A DNA stretch of 64,000 nucleotides from Patiria pectinifera (taxonomy: Eukaryota > Echinodermata > Asteroidea > Valvatida > Asterinidae). The stretch is from the NCBI GenBank assembly GCA_029964075.1, contig CM057135.1, positions 16,704,863-16,768,862 on the forward strand. Reading direction: 5' to 3'. Of the stretch, positions 21,285-33,814 are shown one piece after another; position 1 is the stretch's first letter; each line of letters opens with the position of its first letter. Position numbers and translations under genes: made by a program. The notes under the pieces are model-generated. The model was not told where the DNA came from. It saw only the letters and a program-made list of their open reading frames with translations, and made no database searches.

Positions 21285-22925
21285 GGTACCCAAATAACAT
21301 GTTTTATTGCATGTTCAATGGCCCATGGCAGCCAGCAGCACAGGTCAATGAAGGAATGTAGGAATCATCATTGATCGGGACGGGTCAATGTTGAGAATAG
21401 TTCTGAATTTTGTCAGAAATGGGAAGTGCTGCATCCGCGGCGACTTCAGTGGCTGGAGCTGCTGGGAATCAGGAACCAACTTTTACCAGATCTATGAACT
21501 GATCATCGCAATCTACGCTTTCCAGCAAACTGTGGCCATTGAGAAGGCACTGAGAGATTGGGAGGACAAGCTTGTCAGCCTCCGAGAAAGGGAAGTGGCT
21601 AAAGACGTTTTTTTGACTGTGGGGAGAATTTCAGTGAAATTGCGCTCTTCTGCTGGCATGAAATATGTTTTGGCAGATGGAATATATCATGCGTCTAGAC
21701 GTTGGAGGCATTGGATAGACATCAAGAAGATTGACACTAGTAAGGTACCCAAATAACATGTTTTATTGCACGTTTAACGGCCCATGGCAGCCAGCAGCAC
21801 AGGTCAATGAAGGAATGTAGGAATCATGATTGATTGGGACGGCTCAATGTCCAGAATTGTTCAGAATTGTGTCAGAAATGGGATGTGCTGCATGCGCGTC
21901 GACTTCAGTGGCTGGAGCCGCTTGGAATCTGAAGCCAACTTTTACCAGATCCAAGAACTGATCATCGCAGTATCCGCTTTCCAGCAAACAGTGGCCATTG
22001 AGAAGGCAATGAGGGATTGGGAGGACAAGTTTGTCAGCCTTTGAGAAAGAGAAGTGGTTAAAGACCTTGTGAAAAAGGGACGCTTTAGCTATGTCAGCGA
22101 TCCCAAGATAGTTTGTGGCGGTTCATGGGTGATAGTGGTCATGTTTCCGATGTCCTCTTGAGGCAGTATGTTATCGCCGCGTTGGTTTATTGCGTATCTA
22201 CTGCAATGATGTCTTGACGCAACATTACTGGAGGTGTCGCACCTGAAAGTGTGGTGTCCTGGCAAAATAGGACAGAACTGGGCAGAGGTCGAATGGAACG
22301 TTTGCGGATATTAGGAAAGAGATTCTGTGTCATGTAGAGCAGTGGAAGGGCAAAGGAGAAATGATGAAGGTCATGATAAGGATGCTTTTGTTTATGTCAC
22401 GTTGTCAATGACAAGGCCCATGATCGGCCACTGAAGTTGGTGGGTAAGAAAGGACAAAAGGAAATAACAATGATAAGATCAAAATGGAGAAAGATTTCTA
22501 TTGATGTTGCGCTCAAATTGGGACAAGTGATAAGGCAAGGGAATTTTTATTGCAAGAGAGGGCAGAGTTGAGGTAGCCTAAAGAGTGCAAGTTTATTGAA
22601 ATAGTAGTGAAAACGAAAGACCAAAAAGAGCAAATGTACATGAACATACATGTAGTGTACTTATATACATTGATATGTGTTTGGAGATTTGTTGTGACAA
22701 TTGCAGAAGACATGTTGCAGATTGGCATGGTCTTTATTACAAAAGAATAAAGAAATCTTTAGTGATTGTGAAAGGCAGGCGATGTTTTTCTTTTTTTGAC
22801 TGTGGGGAGCATTTCAGTGAAATTGCGCTCTTGTGCTGGCATGAATACGTTTTGGCAGATGGAATATATCATGCGTCTAGATGTTGGAGGAATTGGATAG
22901 ACATCAAGAAGATTGACAGTAGTGA

Positions 22926-25832
22926 GGTACCAAAATAACATGTTTTATTGCATGTTTAACGGCCCGTGGCAGCCAGCAGCACAGGTCAATGAAGGAATGT
23001 AGGAATGTTCATTGGTTGGGACGGCTCAATGTTCAGAATTGTTCAGAATTTTGTTAGAAATGGGAAGTGCTGCATCCGCAGGGATTTCATAGGCTGGAGC
23101 TGCTTGGAATCAGAAGTTAACTTTTACCAGATCTTTGAACTGATTATCGCAGTCTCTATCTTGCAGCAAACTGTGGCCATCGTGATGGCAATGAGGGATT
23201 GCGAGGACAAGCTTGTCAGCTTCTGAGAAAGGGAAGTGGCTAAAGACGTTGTGAAAAAGGGACACTTTAGGTATGTCAGCGATCCCATCACAGTTTGTGG
23301 CGGTTTATGGCTGATAGTGGTCCTGTTGCTGATGCCCTCTGGAGGCAGCTTTTTATTGCAGTGTTGGTTTATTGTGTATAAACTGCAATGATGTCTTGCA
23401 AAATTTTTTGCAAGAGAGGGCAGTGTTGAGGGTGCCTAAAGACTGCAAGTTTATTGAAATAGTAGTGAAAACTGAAGACCAACAAAAGATGTACCTGAAC
23501 ATACATGTAGTGTTCTTATATATATATATACATTTATATGTGTTTGGAGGTTTATTTTGACAATTGCAGAAGACATGTTGCAGATTGTCATGCTCTTTTT
23601 TACAAAAGAAAAAAGAAATCTTTAGTGATTGTGAAAGGAAGTAGATGTTAATACATTATTTGACTGTGGGGAGATTTTAAGTGGAATTGCCCTCTTGTGC
23701 TGGCATGAAATATGTTTTGGCAGATGGAATACATCATTTGTCTAGACGTTGGAGGCGTTCGAAAGACATCAACATGATCGGCACTAGTAAGGTACCCAAA
23801 TAACCTGTTTTATTGCATGTTCAATGGCCCATGGCAGCCAGCAGCACAGGTCAATGAAGGAATGTAGGAATCATGATTGATCGGGACGGCTCAATGTTCA
23901 GAATTGTTCAGAATTGTGTCAGAAATGGGAAGTGCTGCATGCGCGTCGACTTCAGTGGCTGGAGCCGCTTGGAATCTGAAGCCAACTTTTACCAGATCCA
24001 AGAACTGATCGTCGCAGTATCCGCTTTCCAGCAAACAGTGGCCATTGAGAAGGCAATGAGGGATTGGGAGGACAAGTTTGTCAGCCTTTGAGAAAGAGAA
24101 GTGGTTAAAGACGTTGTGAAAAAGGGACGCTTTAGGTATGTCAGCGATCCCAAGATAGTTTGTGGTGGTTCTTGGGTGATAGTGGTCCTGTTTCTGATGT
24201 CCTGTTGAGGCAGTATGTTATCGCCGCGTTGGTTTATTGCGTATCTACTACAATGATGTCTTGACGCAACATTACTGGAGGTGTCGCACCTGAAAGTGTG
24301 GTGTCCTGGCAAAATAGGACAGAACTGGGCAGAGGTCGAATGGAACGTTTGCGGATATTAGGAAAGAGATCCTGTGTCATGTAGAGCTGTGGAAGGGCAA
24401 AGGAGAAATGATGAAGGTCATGATAAGGATGCTTTTGTTTATGTTACGTTGTCAATGACAAGGCCCATGATCGGCCACTGAAGTTGGTGGGTAAGAAAGG
24501 ACAAAAGGAAATAACAATGATAAGATCAAAGTGGAGAAAGTTTTCTATTGATGTTGCGCTCAAATTGGGACAAGTGATAAGGCAAGGGAATTTTTATTGC
24601 AAGAGAGGGCAGAGTTGAGGTAGCCTAAAGAGTGCAAGTTTATTGAAATAGTAGTGAAAACGAAAGACCAAAAAGAGCAAATGTACATGAACATACATGT
24701 AGTGTACTTATATACATTGATATGTGTTTGGAGATTTGTTGTGACAATTGCAGAAGACATGTTGCAGATTGTCATGGTCTTTATTACAAAATAAAAAAGA
24801 AATCTTTAGTGAGTGTGAAAGGTAGTCGATGTTTTACTTTTTTTGACTGTGGGGAGAATTTCAGTGAAATTGCGCTCTTGTGCTGGCATGAAATATGTTT
24901 TGGCAGATGGAATATATCATGCGTCTAGACGTTGGAGGCATTGGATAGACATCAAGAAGATTGACACTAGTAAGGTACCCAAATAACATGTTTTATTGCA
25001 TGTTTAACGGCCCCTGGCAGCCAGCAGCACAGGTCAATGAAGGAATGTAGGAATCATCATTGATCGGGACGGCTCAATGTTCAGAATTGTTCAGAATTGT
25101 GTCAGAAATGGGATGTGCCGCATGCGCGTCGACTTCAGTGGCTGGAGCCGCTTGGAATCTGAAGCCAACTTTTACCAGATCCATGAACTGATCATCGCAG
25201 TATGTGCTTTCCAGCAAGCAGTGGGCATTGAGATGGCAATGAGGGATTGGGAGGACAAGTTTGTCAGCCTTTGAGAAAGAGAAGTGGCTAAAGACGTTGC
25301 GAAAAAGGGACACTTTAGGTATGTCAGCGATCCCATCACAGTTTGTGGCGGTTCATGGGTGATAGTGGTCCTGTTGCTGATGCCCTCTGGAGGCAGCTTT
25401 TTATTGCAGCGTTGTTTTATTGCGTATAAACTGCAATGATGTCTTTGAAATTTTCTTGCAAGAGAGGGCAGTGTTGAGGGCGCCTAAAGAGTGCAAGTTT
25501 ATTGAATTAGTAGTGAAAATCATAGACCGAAAATAGATGTACATGAACATACATGTAGTGTTTATATATATACATTGATATGTGTTTGTAGATTTATTTA
25601 GAAAATTGCAGAAGACATGTTGTAGATTGTCATGCTATTTTTTACAAAAGAAAAAAGAAATCATTAGTGATTGTGAAAGGAAGTAGATGTTAATACATTA
25701 TTTGACTGTGAGGAGATTTTAAGTGGAATTGCCCTCTTGTGCTGGCATGAAATATGTTTTGGCAGATGGAAGACATCATTCGTCTAGATGTTGGTGGCGT
25801 TCGAAAGACATCAACAAGATCGACACTAGTAA
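22926..25832 (+). repeat. Higher-order block: short + long + short units
   Basis: The anchors at 22926, 23791, 24974 and 25833 bound units of 865, 1183 and 859 bp. With the unit pair at 21744-23790, the pattern long-short repeats at a ~2045 bp period. The near identity of corresponding segments suggests that amplification proceeded by the two-unit block. Confidence 0.7.
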
Positions 25833-26945
25833 GGTACCCAAATAACCTGTTTTATTGCATGTTTAACGGCCCATGGCAGCCAGCAACACAGGTCAATGAA
25901 GGAATGTAGGAATCATGATTGATCGGGACGGCTCAATGTTCAGAATTGTTCAGAATTGTGTCAGAAATGGGATGTGCTGCATGCGCGTCGACTTCAGCGG
26001 CTGGAGCCGCTTGGAATCTGAAGCCAACTTTTACCAGATCCAAGAACTGATCATCGCAGTATCCGCTTTCCAGCAAACAGTGGCGATTGAGAAGGCAATG
26101 AGGGATTGGGAGGACAAGTTTGTCAGCCTTTGAGAAAGAAAAGTGGTTAAAGACGTTGCGAAAAAGGGACGCTTTAGGTATGTCAGCGATCCCAAGATAG
26201 TTTGTGGTGGTTCATGGGTGATAGTGGTCCTGTTTCAGATGTCCTGTTGAGGCAGTATGTTATCGCCGCGTTGGTTTATTGCGTATCTACTACATGATGT
26301 CTTGATGCAACACTACTGGAGGTGTCGCACCTGAAAGTGTGGTGTCCTGGAAAAATAGGACAGAACTGGGCAGAGGTCGAATTGAACGTTTGTGGATATT
26401 AGGAAAGAGATCCTGTGTCATGTAGAGCAGTGGAAGGGCAAAGGAGAAATGATGAAGGTCATGATAAGGATGCTTTTGTTTATGTTACGTTGTCAATGAC
26501 AAGGCCCATGATCGGCCACTGAAGTTGGTGGGTAAGAAAGGACAAAAGGAAATAACAATATCTCAAATTCGAGAAAAAATAGTCTTGATTTTGCGCTGAA
26601 ATTGGGACAAGTTATAAGGCGAGAGAAATTTTCTTGCAAGAGAGGGCAGAGTTGAGGTTGCCTAAAGACATGAAAGAGTGCAAGTTTATTGAAATAGCAG
26701 TGAAAACTAAAGACCAAAAAGAACAAATGTACATGAACATACATGTAGTGTACTTATATACATTGATATGTGTTTGGAGATTTGTGTGGACATTTGCACA
26801 AGAAATGTTGCAGATTGTCATGGTCTTTATTACAAAAGAAAAAAGAAATCTTTAGTGATTGTCAAAGGAAGTTGGCGTTCATATTTTTTTTGTCTTTTGG
26901 GAGATTTTAAGTGACATTGCGTTATTCTGCTGGTATGAAATAAGT

Positions 26946-28424
26946 TGTTGAGTAATACATGCTGGGAAATTGAGTAGTGAATATATTGTGAAGGTTGTTC
27001 TGATTAGAAATGTAATGAATTAATGAAGAATTAGATTCATTTTGTTTTTGAAATCAAAGCCAAGTAACTGTGTTCAAGCTCTAGGAAATGTTCTAAGCAG
27101 ATGCGATTATTTGATAAAAGTACAGTTGGTGTTATTGTTCTGTAATGAAGAATGATAAATGACACATTTGTTATAGTTTTTGACATTATATTTGAAATGA
27201 AAGGAAATTGGCCTCGTGGAATAGAACGTTCAATCTGTCACCTCTTGAAATTTTTCTTACCATTGCACTCACAAACCTTTGTTATTTGTATACTATAGGC
27301 GACACATAAACCATGTGTACCATTGTTTCAAGGATAGGCCTATGTCTTGCATTGTCTATTGCTTTTACAGTTGTATTTGTATTATATGGGTTGCTGGCTA
27401 GCACTATTGAATGCACCAGTGTTTTGCAAGGTCAGTTCTGGTGAAGTGGGGTGTATTGTTTCACATGCACTACACTGCACATGTTATTGCCCATGTATTT
27501 GTACAGTATGCTTTACATGACTTGCAGTTTTGTGTGTGAATGACTCCACAAGTATTTGTGTTTTTTGTTGTCAAGGGAATTATTTTTTTCACTGTCCTAT
27601 ACATGTATATGAATGTTACTATGTTATTCTGGGGTACTGTACTACATTATGCACTTGCATTATACACTATGTATATTGTGCATCAATGGATTTTGGAGGA
27701 TTGAGGCAATGGGGACCTGACCATGCACAACCCAGCATTGAATATTGGGGGTTTTGGGGGGATTGAGGGTGCCTGCAATTTTTTTGTTTGACCGATTGGA
27801 GGATTGTGAAGGATTGTGGCTGCATCCTAGCCAAATGGGCCTAGGGGGTTATGGTTAAGGTTCCACATTTTTTATGGTAAGTTGTCAATCACATGGCCCA
27901 AGATGGGCCACTCATTGTGATGGCTGGGAAAGGACAAAGCAAATTACAAGATATGATAAAAATGAAAAGAAATGGCTATTTATGTTGCCATTAAAGTGGG
28001 AGAAATTATAAGCGGAGGGAAAACAAGATGCGGGAAGTGATTTCCAAACTGCAGCAGTACGAGAGAAGAAGCTGGATGTTCGTTGATGGAGTGTGATTGG
28101 TTACAATGTATACAAGAAATGTGATCTGACTGTTGGTGTCTAGCCTGCGTAAATGGCATATGAGGGGAAGTAAATTATTTGTTGAGTGACTGTGGCTGAT
28201 GGCAGAAAAGGAGAATAAAACAGTCACTTTCGTGCACTGCACTAGCAATGCATTTTACAGAGGTTTGTGACAAGCAGTCAGATCATATATTAAGGATGCA
28301 TTCTGACTAGTCATCTTTAGTCAAAAGATGAAAACAGGAAACTGGTTGCACAGCTGACTTAATAATCACTTACAGCGAATATTTGTATTAAATTGATTTT
28401 GTAAAATAGTCACAGCCGGGCAAT
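26946..28424. other. No gene seen after the array
   Basis: AT-rich with short ORFs. Positions 27870-28020 resemble a degraded copy of the long-unit middle (GTTGTCAATCACATGGCCCA, GATGGGCCACT, AAAGGACAAAG), so array-like sequence reaches further right than the GGTACC anchors. Otherwise nothing supportable. Confidence 0.4.
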
Positions 28425-28575
28425 TTTGCTTGTAGGTTAGGAACTTTGAACTGTTTGAAACAATAACTTGATTGATTTTGACTGCAAAGACAGCTTGGCA
28501 GAGAATACATGTCTGTGTAGGAGGGTTAATAAAGTGCGAATTTTGTTGAGACTGCCTACTTGAGCGATATGGCAA
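28425..28575 (-). repeat. Dispersed VKINQV repeat, copy 3 (inverted)
   Basis: The minus-strand frame reads P-T-Q-T-C-I-L-C-Q-A-V-F-A-V-K-I-N-Q-V. The nucleotide match to 17109-17180 includes AACCCTCCTAC and CTGCCAAG. Related blocks are at 17732 and 36306. Confidence 0.5.
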
Positions 28576-28699
28576 GTGCTGACAGAAGCAGGATTTATTG
28601 TATTAAATGAGCTAGATTTTGTTTATGTATAGGATTGTGATATAACACATGCATATACTGTATAAGTCAGCTACTACAAAAAAATGAAGTTCATTTATA

Positions 28700-28923
28700 A
28701 AATGTCTATTTTCTTAAGAGTACACAATTTGTGAGAAGATTGATACTTAATGAAGAGTGGTGTGCAGCAGTGTTGTGGAGTGCAGAACTCGATGAAGTGT
28801 CCATCAGTGTGTTGGCAACGAAGCTCATTTGTTGGAAGTGTTGATCTCAATGAATGGGAAGTGTCAAAGTTCATCATAGGAGGCAAGATTGTGCCTTTAT
28901 CTGGTTGTCTGAAACAAATGAGA
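28700..28923 (+). CDS. Possible exon, unidentified
   Basis: An open frame ends G-C-L-K-Q-M-R directly at a strong donor, GTAAGTA, at 28924. It contains E-W-E-V-S-K-F-I-I-G-G-K-I. It lies 6 kb upstream of the RPA-like exons on the same strand, and the donor phase (0) would match the start of the exon at 34882. No acceptor or homology confirms it; it may be chance. Confidence 0.2.
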
Positions 28924-29334
28924 GTAAGTAAAAGAAATGAGCATGTTATTTTCCTTAAATGCTTAATAAATGCAATGAGTGTATTTGTCAATATGTCATA
29001 AATGCTAAGTTTGTAGGTAATCTTTGAAGGTGAAGATGGACAAATGTTTGCCAGTAAATATAATATGTGGGTCTGTGTAGACTATAGTATTAAGTGTACA
29101 ATACCAAAAAAATACCTGTCTCTTATCTGTGTAAGAGTAAGGAAGTGATCAATAACAATGTTATAAATTTATGTACAACTATAGAGATATATTTCACAAA
29201 GAATAAAGGATTTGGTTATTGTTGAAATATTCAGGAAGTTGATGAAAATGTGCAGCTTATATTTGGGGGTCGTGGCGGAAGATGCATATCATGTATGTAT
29301 GTGAGATACAATGGTATTATCATGGGAAGGAAAA

Positions 29335-31190
29335 AGAAGTGTATCATGTATGCATCAGAGTTTTAGGGAAAGTTGATTGTGTTAGTAAGATAAATAACAA
29401 GTACAGGTTACAGTTGTAGGTGAAATTTGACAGTGTGATAGTGGTTATAAATGTTTAAAGGCAATCAGAGGTACACACACATACAGGCAAGTAGCTTTGT
29501 CACAAATATGTAATGGCTTTGATAGGAACTTGTTTTTGAAATGGAAGGAATAATAAGGAATAGAGAACTTGTTGTCTTATGCCAAAATATACAGAACATG
29601 TACATGTATGTAGGTCCTAGGCTCAATTGTGTCAACATTCACAACTTGGAGTTATTATCATGATTTTTATGTAATGTTAGGGCAAATGTTATTCAGAGAA
29701 TTTTAAAAATTGTTTGAGTGATAGGCTTAATGTCATTTTTATTTGCCTAGGTGGGGTAAATTTTAGGGTTAGGACTTGCACTGATTGCTTTGTGTTGTGG
29801 TGTTTTTTTTTAGTATTGGGCAGATATGTTTTCTTTAAACTGCAACACTGCATGAGCAGATAGTATGGAGTTAGTAGTGGTTAAAGGTGCGGTATCATCT
29901 GTTCAATTTGCTATTGTTTAAATAGTGTTATCTAGTGACTTGAATGTATTTTAATTTGAAAAACAGGTGTTTTGCAGGTTTCAAAGAGTGTCAATACCTG
30001 GGGAAGTATTGAGATATGGCCAACAAGGCGGTTATTGCAAACCAGTATTACGAGGAGTTACTGAAATCTCTAGGCAAAATAAATGCCGTCACAGCTATCC
30101 GGAATAAAATGTATATGGTGCAAATAGGCCTACAAAGCCATAAATTGAATTCATTTCAAGTTAATGGAACGTGTATTTCTACAATGTGGAAGGATCATCA
30201 TGAACAGTTTGGCAGTAACAGTAGCGGGTTGGTTTGTGGTGGTATTGTTCTCAGGCACAGTAGCATGAATTTGGAATTGGGTAATGTGGGAAAAGTGTAA
30301 ACAAAAAGAAAGGAAAGTTGAGAAAAGAAAAGGATCTAGACATTTTTTATAGTTGGAAATTTTGAGAGAAATAAGTACTTACAAGTCAATATTGCTGTGC
30401 AAAGCCTGCATTGGATGGTCTGATGGCAGGAATGGCTGGTGTCTGAAACTTTTTCTCGAGTATTCTTCTATGCTCAAAACAGTACCTGTTAAAAATACAG
30501 CAAGTAATGTCAAGTGTATCAAGTATGCATCAGAGTTTTAGGGAAAGTTGATTGCACAGTAGCATGAATCTGGCATTGGTTAATGTGGGCAAAGGGTTAA
30601 CAAAAAGAAAGGAAAGTTCAGAAAAGAAAAGGATCTATACATTTTTTATAGTTTGAAGATTTGAGAGAAATAAGTACTTACAAGTCAATATTGCTGTGCA
30701 AAGCCTGCATTTGATGGTCTGATGGCAGGAATGGCTGGTGTCTGAAACTTTTTCTTAAGTATTCTTCTATGTTCAAAACAGTACCTGTTAAAAATACAGC
30801 CAGTAATGTCAAGTGTATCAAGTATGCATCAGAGTTTTAGGGAAAGTTGATTGTGTCAGTAAGGTAAATACCGGTAACAAGTACAGCTTAGAACTGTAGG
30901 TAAGTGGGAGTTCAGTCTGTTAGTGGTTAAATTGTTCAAGGCAGTTACACACACATACTGGCAAGTACATGTAGATGTAGCTCTGTCACAAAGATGTCAT
31001 GGTTGTGGTACATGTACCCTCTTTATTTTAAAGGTGAAGGATTAATAGAGAATAGAGAACTTGTTGTATTCTGGCAAAATATACAGTACACGAACATGCG
31101 TTAGGCTTAATTGTGTTTACATTCAGAACTTGCAGTTATTAGTATCTCATGTTAGGCCTAATGTTACTCAGACAATCAGTGATAGCCTAA
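29335..31190. repeat. Segmental and tandem duplications
   Basis: A ~300 bp unit (starting CACAGTAGCATGAAT) is duplicated in tandem at 30255-30555 and 30556-30855. In addition the ~370 bp from GTATGCATCAGAGTTTTAGGG at 29345 onward recurs from 30826 onward (shared GTTGATTGTGT, GGCAAGTA, CTTTGTCACAAA and later words). An ORF at 30016-30300 (94 residues) overlaps the first tandem unit and has no recognisable domain. Confidence 0.65.
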
Positions 31191-31822
31191 TGTTATTTTT
31201 TTATTGAAATAGGGCTAGGCGTAGTAGTTTTTGGGGTCATCAGTGTTTATGAAGACATTAGAAAGCTAGCCCCAGTCTATGGCCCACAATTGTGATCGTA
31301 CATATTTGGCCATAAGCAGATAAGCATGTATACAAAAAGTTGGTTATGTTCAACCATATTCAAATAGAAATCAATCTTTTTCATACCCCCTGTGTGTGCT
31401 CAGTATAGTAATATAATTATGTACATTATGCATTTACTGCCTCGACATGAAACAGTTGTTACATGTAGGTATTTCATGTTGTGGCGCGCAAATTACTGTA
31501 AACCGTGTGTGCCTGCGTATAGACGTACGTGATAAATATACAGTCCGGTTCTCCCCCCCCCCCAAAAAAAAAAATTGTTAGAATGTTGTGATTGCGGAGG
31601 CTGATGTCGTCTGTCACAATGACAACAACTGTGAGAAGAATTGAATACAAAGATTTTTGAAAAATTCAACAACGATTTTCACCAAAAGTAAGCACCCCCA
31701 AGTACCCATTTTGATGGAAAGAGTACAGGCTTGCTATACCGAGCCCACATGGCGAGTAAGAATGCAATTGATTTCTATTTGTGTTTTGTTGAAAATTAAA
31801 CCATTTTTTTGTACACATTAGT

Positions 31823-32518
31823 CCCATAATTGTGGCCTATTTACAGGACTGCCTCTGTAAACATAGGGAAAGATTTCCATATACGAAGTTCACTCAACAC
31901 CCTGTGTACAAACCCTATGAGATTGGACTGAAAAATTCGAAGTGTTTTCTATGAAAATGCTTGTATTTTCTCACTGCTCAAATTGACTTTGATGACATGA
32001 AATTGCTATCTGGGGGCTTGTTGGTCAATACAGAGGAAAATTAGTGAAGTTCGTATATGGAAATCTTTCCAAACATAGTTTTAGGCCACACATCCACATG
32101 TACAAAAATGTGTCGCACTTTGGTAAATTTTGTTTTTCACATGTAGGTTTAGTTTGAAGGGCTTTTTTGCTTTAGAAGCCTACTCACCCTCTTTATAGGC
32201 TAATCAGAAAGTGCTTCCTTTTTTAGATGTCTACTTTTTGTGAAATTTAATGTTGAAATTTTGATATGCAAACGTGTAAAAATGAATCTGGAAATTTGAC
32301 GAAAAATATACATCTGGAAAAGGCAGCACTTTCTAAGTAGTCTATAAAGAGGGCGAGTATGCTTTTAAAGCAAAAAACACCCTACAAACTAAGCCTAAAT
32401 GCGAAAATCTACATTTGGCGAAGTCATGAAAGTGCAACACGTTTTTGTACATGTGGATGTGTGGCCTATGTTTACGGAGGCAGTCCAGTAAATAAGCCAC
32501 ATTAAATGATTAATGGGG
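31823..32518. mobile_element. Palindromic MITE interrupted by a second MITE
   Basis: The left arm CCCATAATTGTGGCCTATTT... and a right arm with ...GGCAGTCCAGTAAATAAG are inverted relative to each other over ~65 bases, with further inverted homology inward (ACATCCACATGTACAAAA). It is the same family as 33340-33810. The left arm is broken at 31866 by the 204-bp element at 31867-32070. No ORF. Confidence 0.65.
31867..32070. mobile_element. 204-bp MITE with 28-bp perfect TIRs and 8-bp target duplication
   Basis: The 28-base end beginning GGAAAGATTTCCATATACG is exactly inverted at 32043-32070. AAACATAG is present on both sides (31859-31866 and 32071-32078), an 8-bp target duplication as made by hAT transposases. 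The core ATTTTCTCACTGCTCAAATT relates it to degraded copies at 43660-44420. It is non-coding and nested in the arm of an older MITE. Confidence 0.85.
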
Positions 32519-33339
32519 TTATAGTACACATATGCGTACGGTCAAATGTATGTGGCCTATTTTTTAGAAAGCGAATGAGTACTTGCCTGACAAGGAATAG
32601 TTACCGTATTGTTTGAAGGTAGGTCAATGGCCTAATCATCCTTGTGCATCAATCATCCGTGTGTGTATCAATCATCCGTAAGATCATGCATGATACAGAT
32701 ACATGCATTATGATTATTATTATTACAGTACGTACACGTGTACGTGTTTTTTGTATGGGTTGCGTGCTTGCTATGCACGCTAGATCAAAGATGGCCGGCC
32801 AAGGATTGCTATATGTCGACGTTGAACAATGCGCGTGTAGAGGGCGGTTTTCACTTTTTATGGTCAAGTACAGTCACTCCGTCTAGCTCGAGCTCCAGAG
32901 CCTACTCTTTTTACTGATATGGATATGGGAGGGGCCGGGGAGCGCACTGCATGCTCAAGACAAATGTCACCGTGATGTATATGGAGCGCCATCAGGCATC
33001 AGGCATCAACGTAACGTACACGTGATATGATTTGTGTAGCATGTTTAGTGCGTAGTGCAGTGGTTGAAGTGTATACATGTCTGGGGAAATATTAGTTGTT
33101 CTGGAAGTTGATTAAGCTTGAGTTTCAACACAAAGTAGCGTTTAAATAAAATCAAGAAAACAAAAAGTTATTGCTTATAGTGAGTGTAAAGAAATTGTTT
33201 CATGTGATAGTTTTTTTTGGTTATAAATCTGTGGACTGTAACCAAATCAAGTGGACAGACTGAACTCCACTTACCTAAACAAGTCAAAGCCAAGGACAAG
33301 GTAGGAAGAATATGGATGTCGGTTACTTCGGCACCTAGC
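32519..33339. other. No gene seen
   Basis: Short ORFs on both strands near 32644-32886 are mutual shadows with no motif. CATCAATCATCCGTGTGTGTATCAATCATCCG is a small direct repeat. CpG-containing sequence at 32720-33010 could be regulatory. Confidence 0.3.
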
Positions 33340-33810
33340 CCCATAATTGTGGCCTATTTACTGGACTGCCTCCGTAAACATAGGCCACACATCCACATGT
33401 ACAAAAACGTGTCGACTTTGCCAAATTTCGATTTTCACATGTAGGGTTAGTTTGAAGGGTTTTTTTGGCTTTAGAAGCATACTCACCCTCTTTATAGGCT
33501 AATCAGAAAGTGCCGCCTTTTTCAGATGTATATTTTTCGTGAAATTTCCAGATTCATTTTTAGTTTTTTTTTTTACACATTTTCGTATCAAAATTTCAAG
33601 ATGAAATTTTACAAAAAATATACATCTGAAAAAAGCAGCACTTTCTGATTAGCCTATAAAGAGGGTGAGTATACTTCTAAACCAAAAAAAACCTTCAAAC
33701 TAAGCCTAAATGTGAAAATCAAAATTTGGCAAAGTCGACACGGTTTTGTACATGTGGATGTGTGGCCTATGTTTACGGAGGCAGTCCAGTAAATAGGCCA
33801 CATTTATGGG
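33340..33810. mobile_element. Palindromic MITE, uninterrupted copy
   Basis: The outer arms (CCCATAATTGTGGCCTATTT and its complement) pair over about 67 bases, and a second layer of inverted homology (CTCACCCTCTTTATAGGC with GCCTATAAAGAGGGTGAG) continues inward, so most of the 471 bases can fold back. TTCGGCACCTAG occurs at both flanks (33327-33338 and 33815-33826), but four bases separate the right one from the arm. It is unclear whether this is a target duplication or part of the CTCGGCACC repeat that follows. Confidence 0.7.
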
Positions 33811-33814
33811 CCTA

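Larger units (their letters stand above)
18750..26945 (+). repeat. Nine-unit GGTACC tandem array with alternating unit length
   Basis: The anchor GGTACCCAAATAACATG starts at 18834, 20023, 20423, 21285, 21744, 22926, 23791, 24974 and 25833. The spacings are 1189, 400, 862, 459, 1182, 865, 1183 and 859, so ~1183 and ~862 bp units alternate, with two truncated ones near the left. Long and short units share their left half (GGCAGCCAGCAGCACAGG, GATCGGGACGGCTCAATG) and right end (GCAGATGGAATA). Long units have an extra ~320 bp middle. Each unit has short plus-strand ORFs (60-124 residues, W-E-D-K-L/F-V-S type) interrupted by stops. I recognise no family. It is either a complex satellite or a decayed tandem gene cluster. 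Confidence 0.85.

Noticed and set aside
19061..24312. Minus-strand ORFs of ~100 residues in the GGTACC array
   Set aside because: They are conserved only because the array units are nearly identical, and other units break them. No motif.
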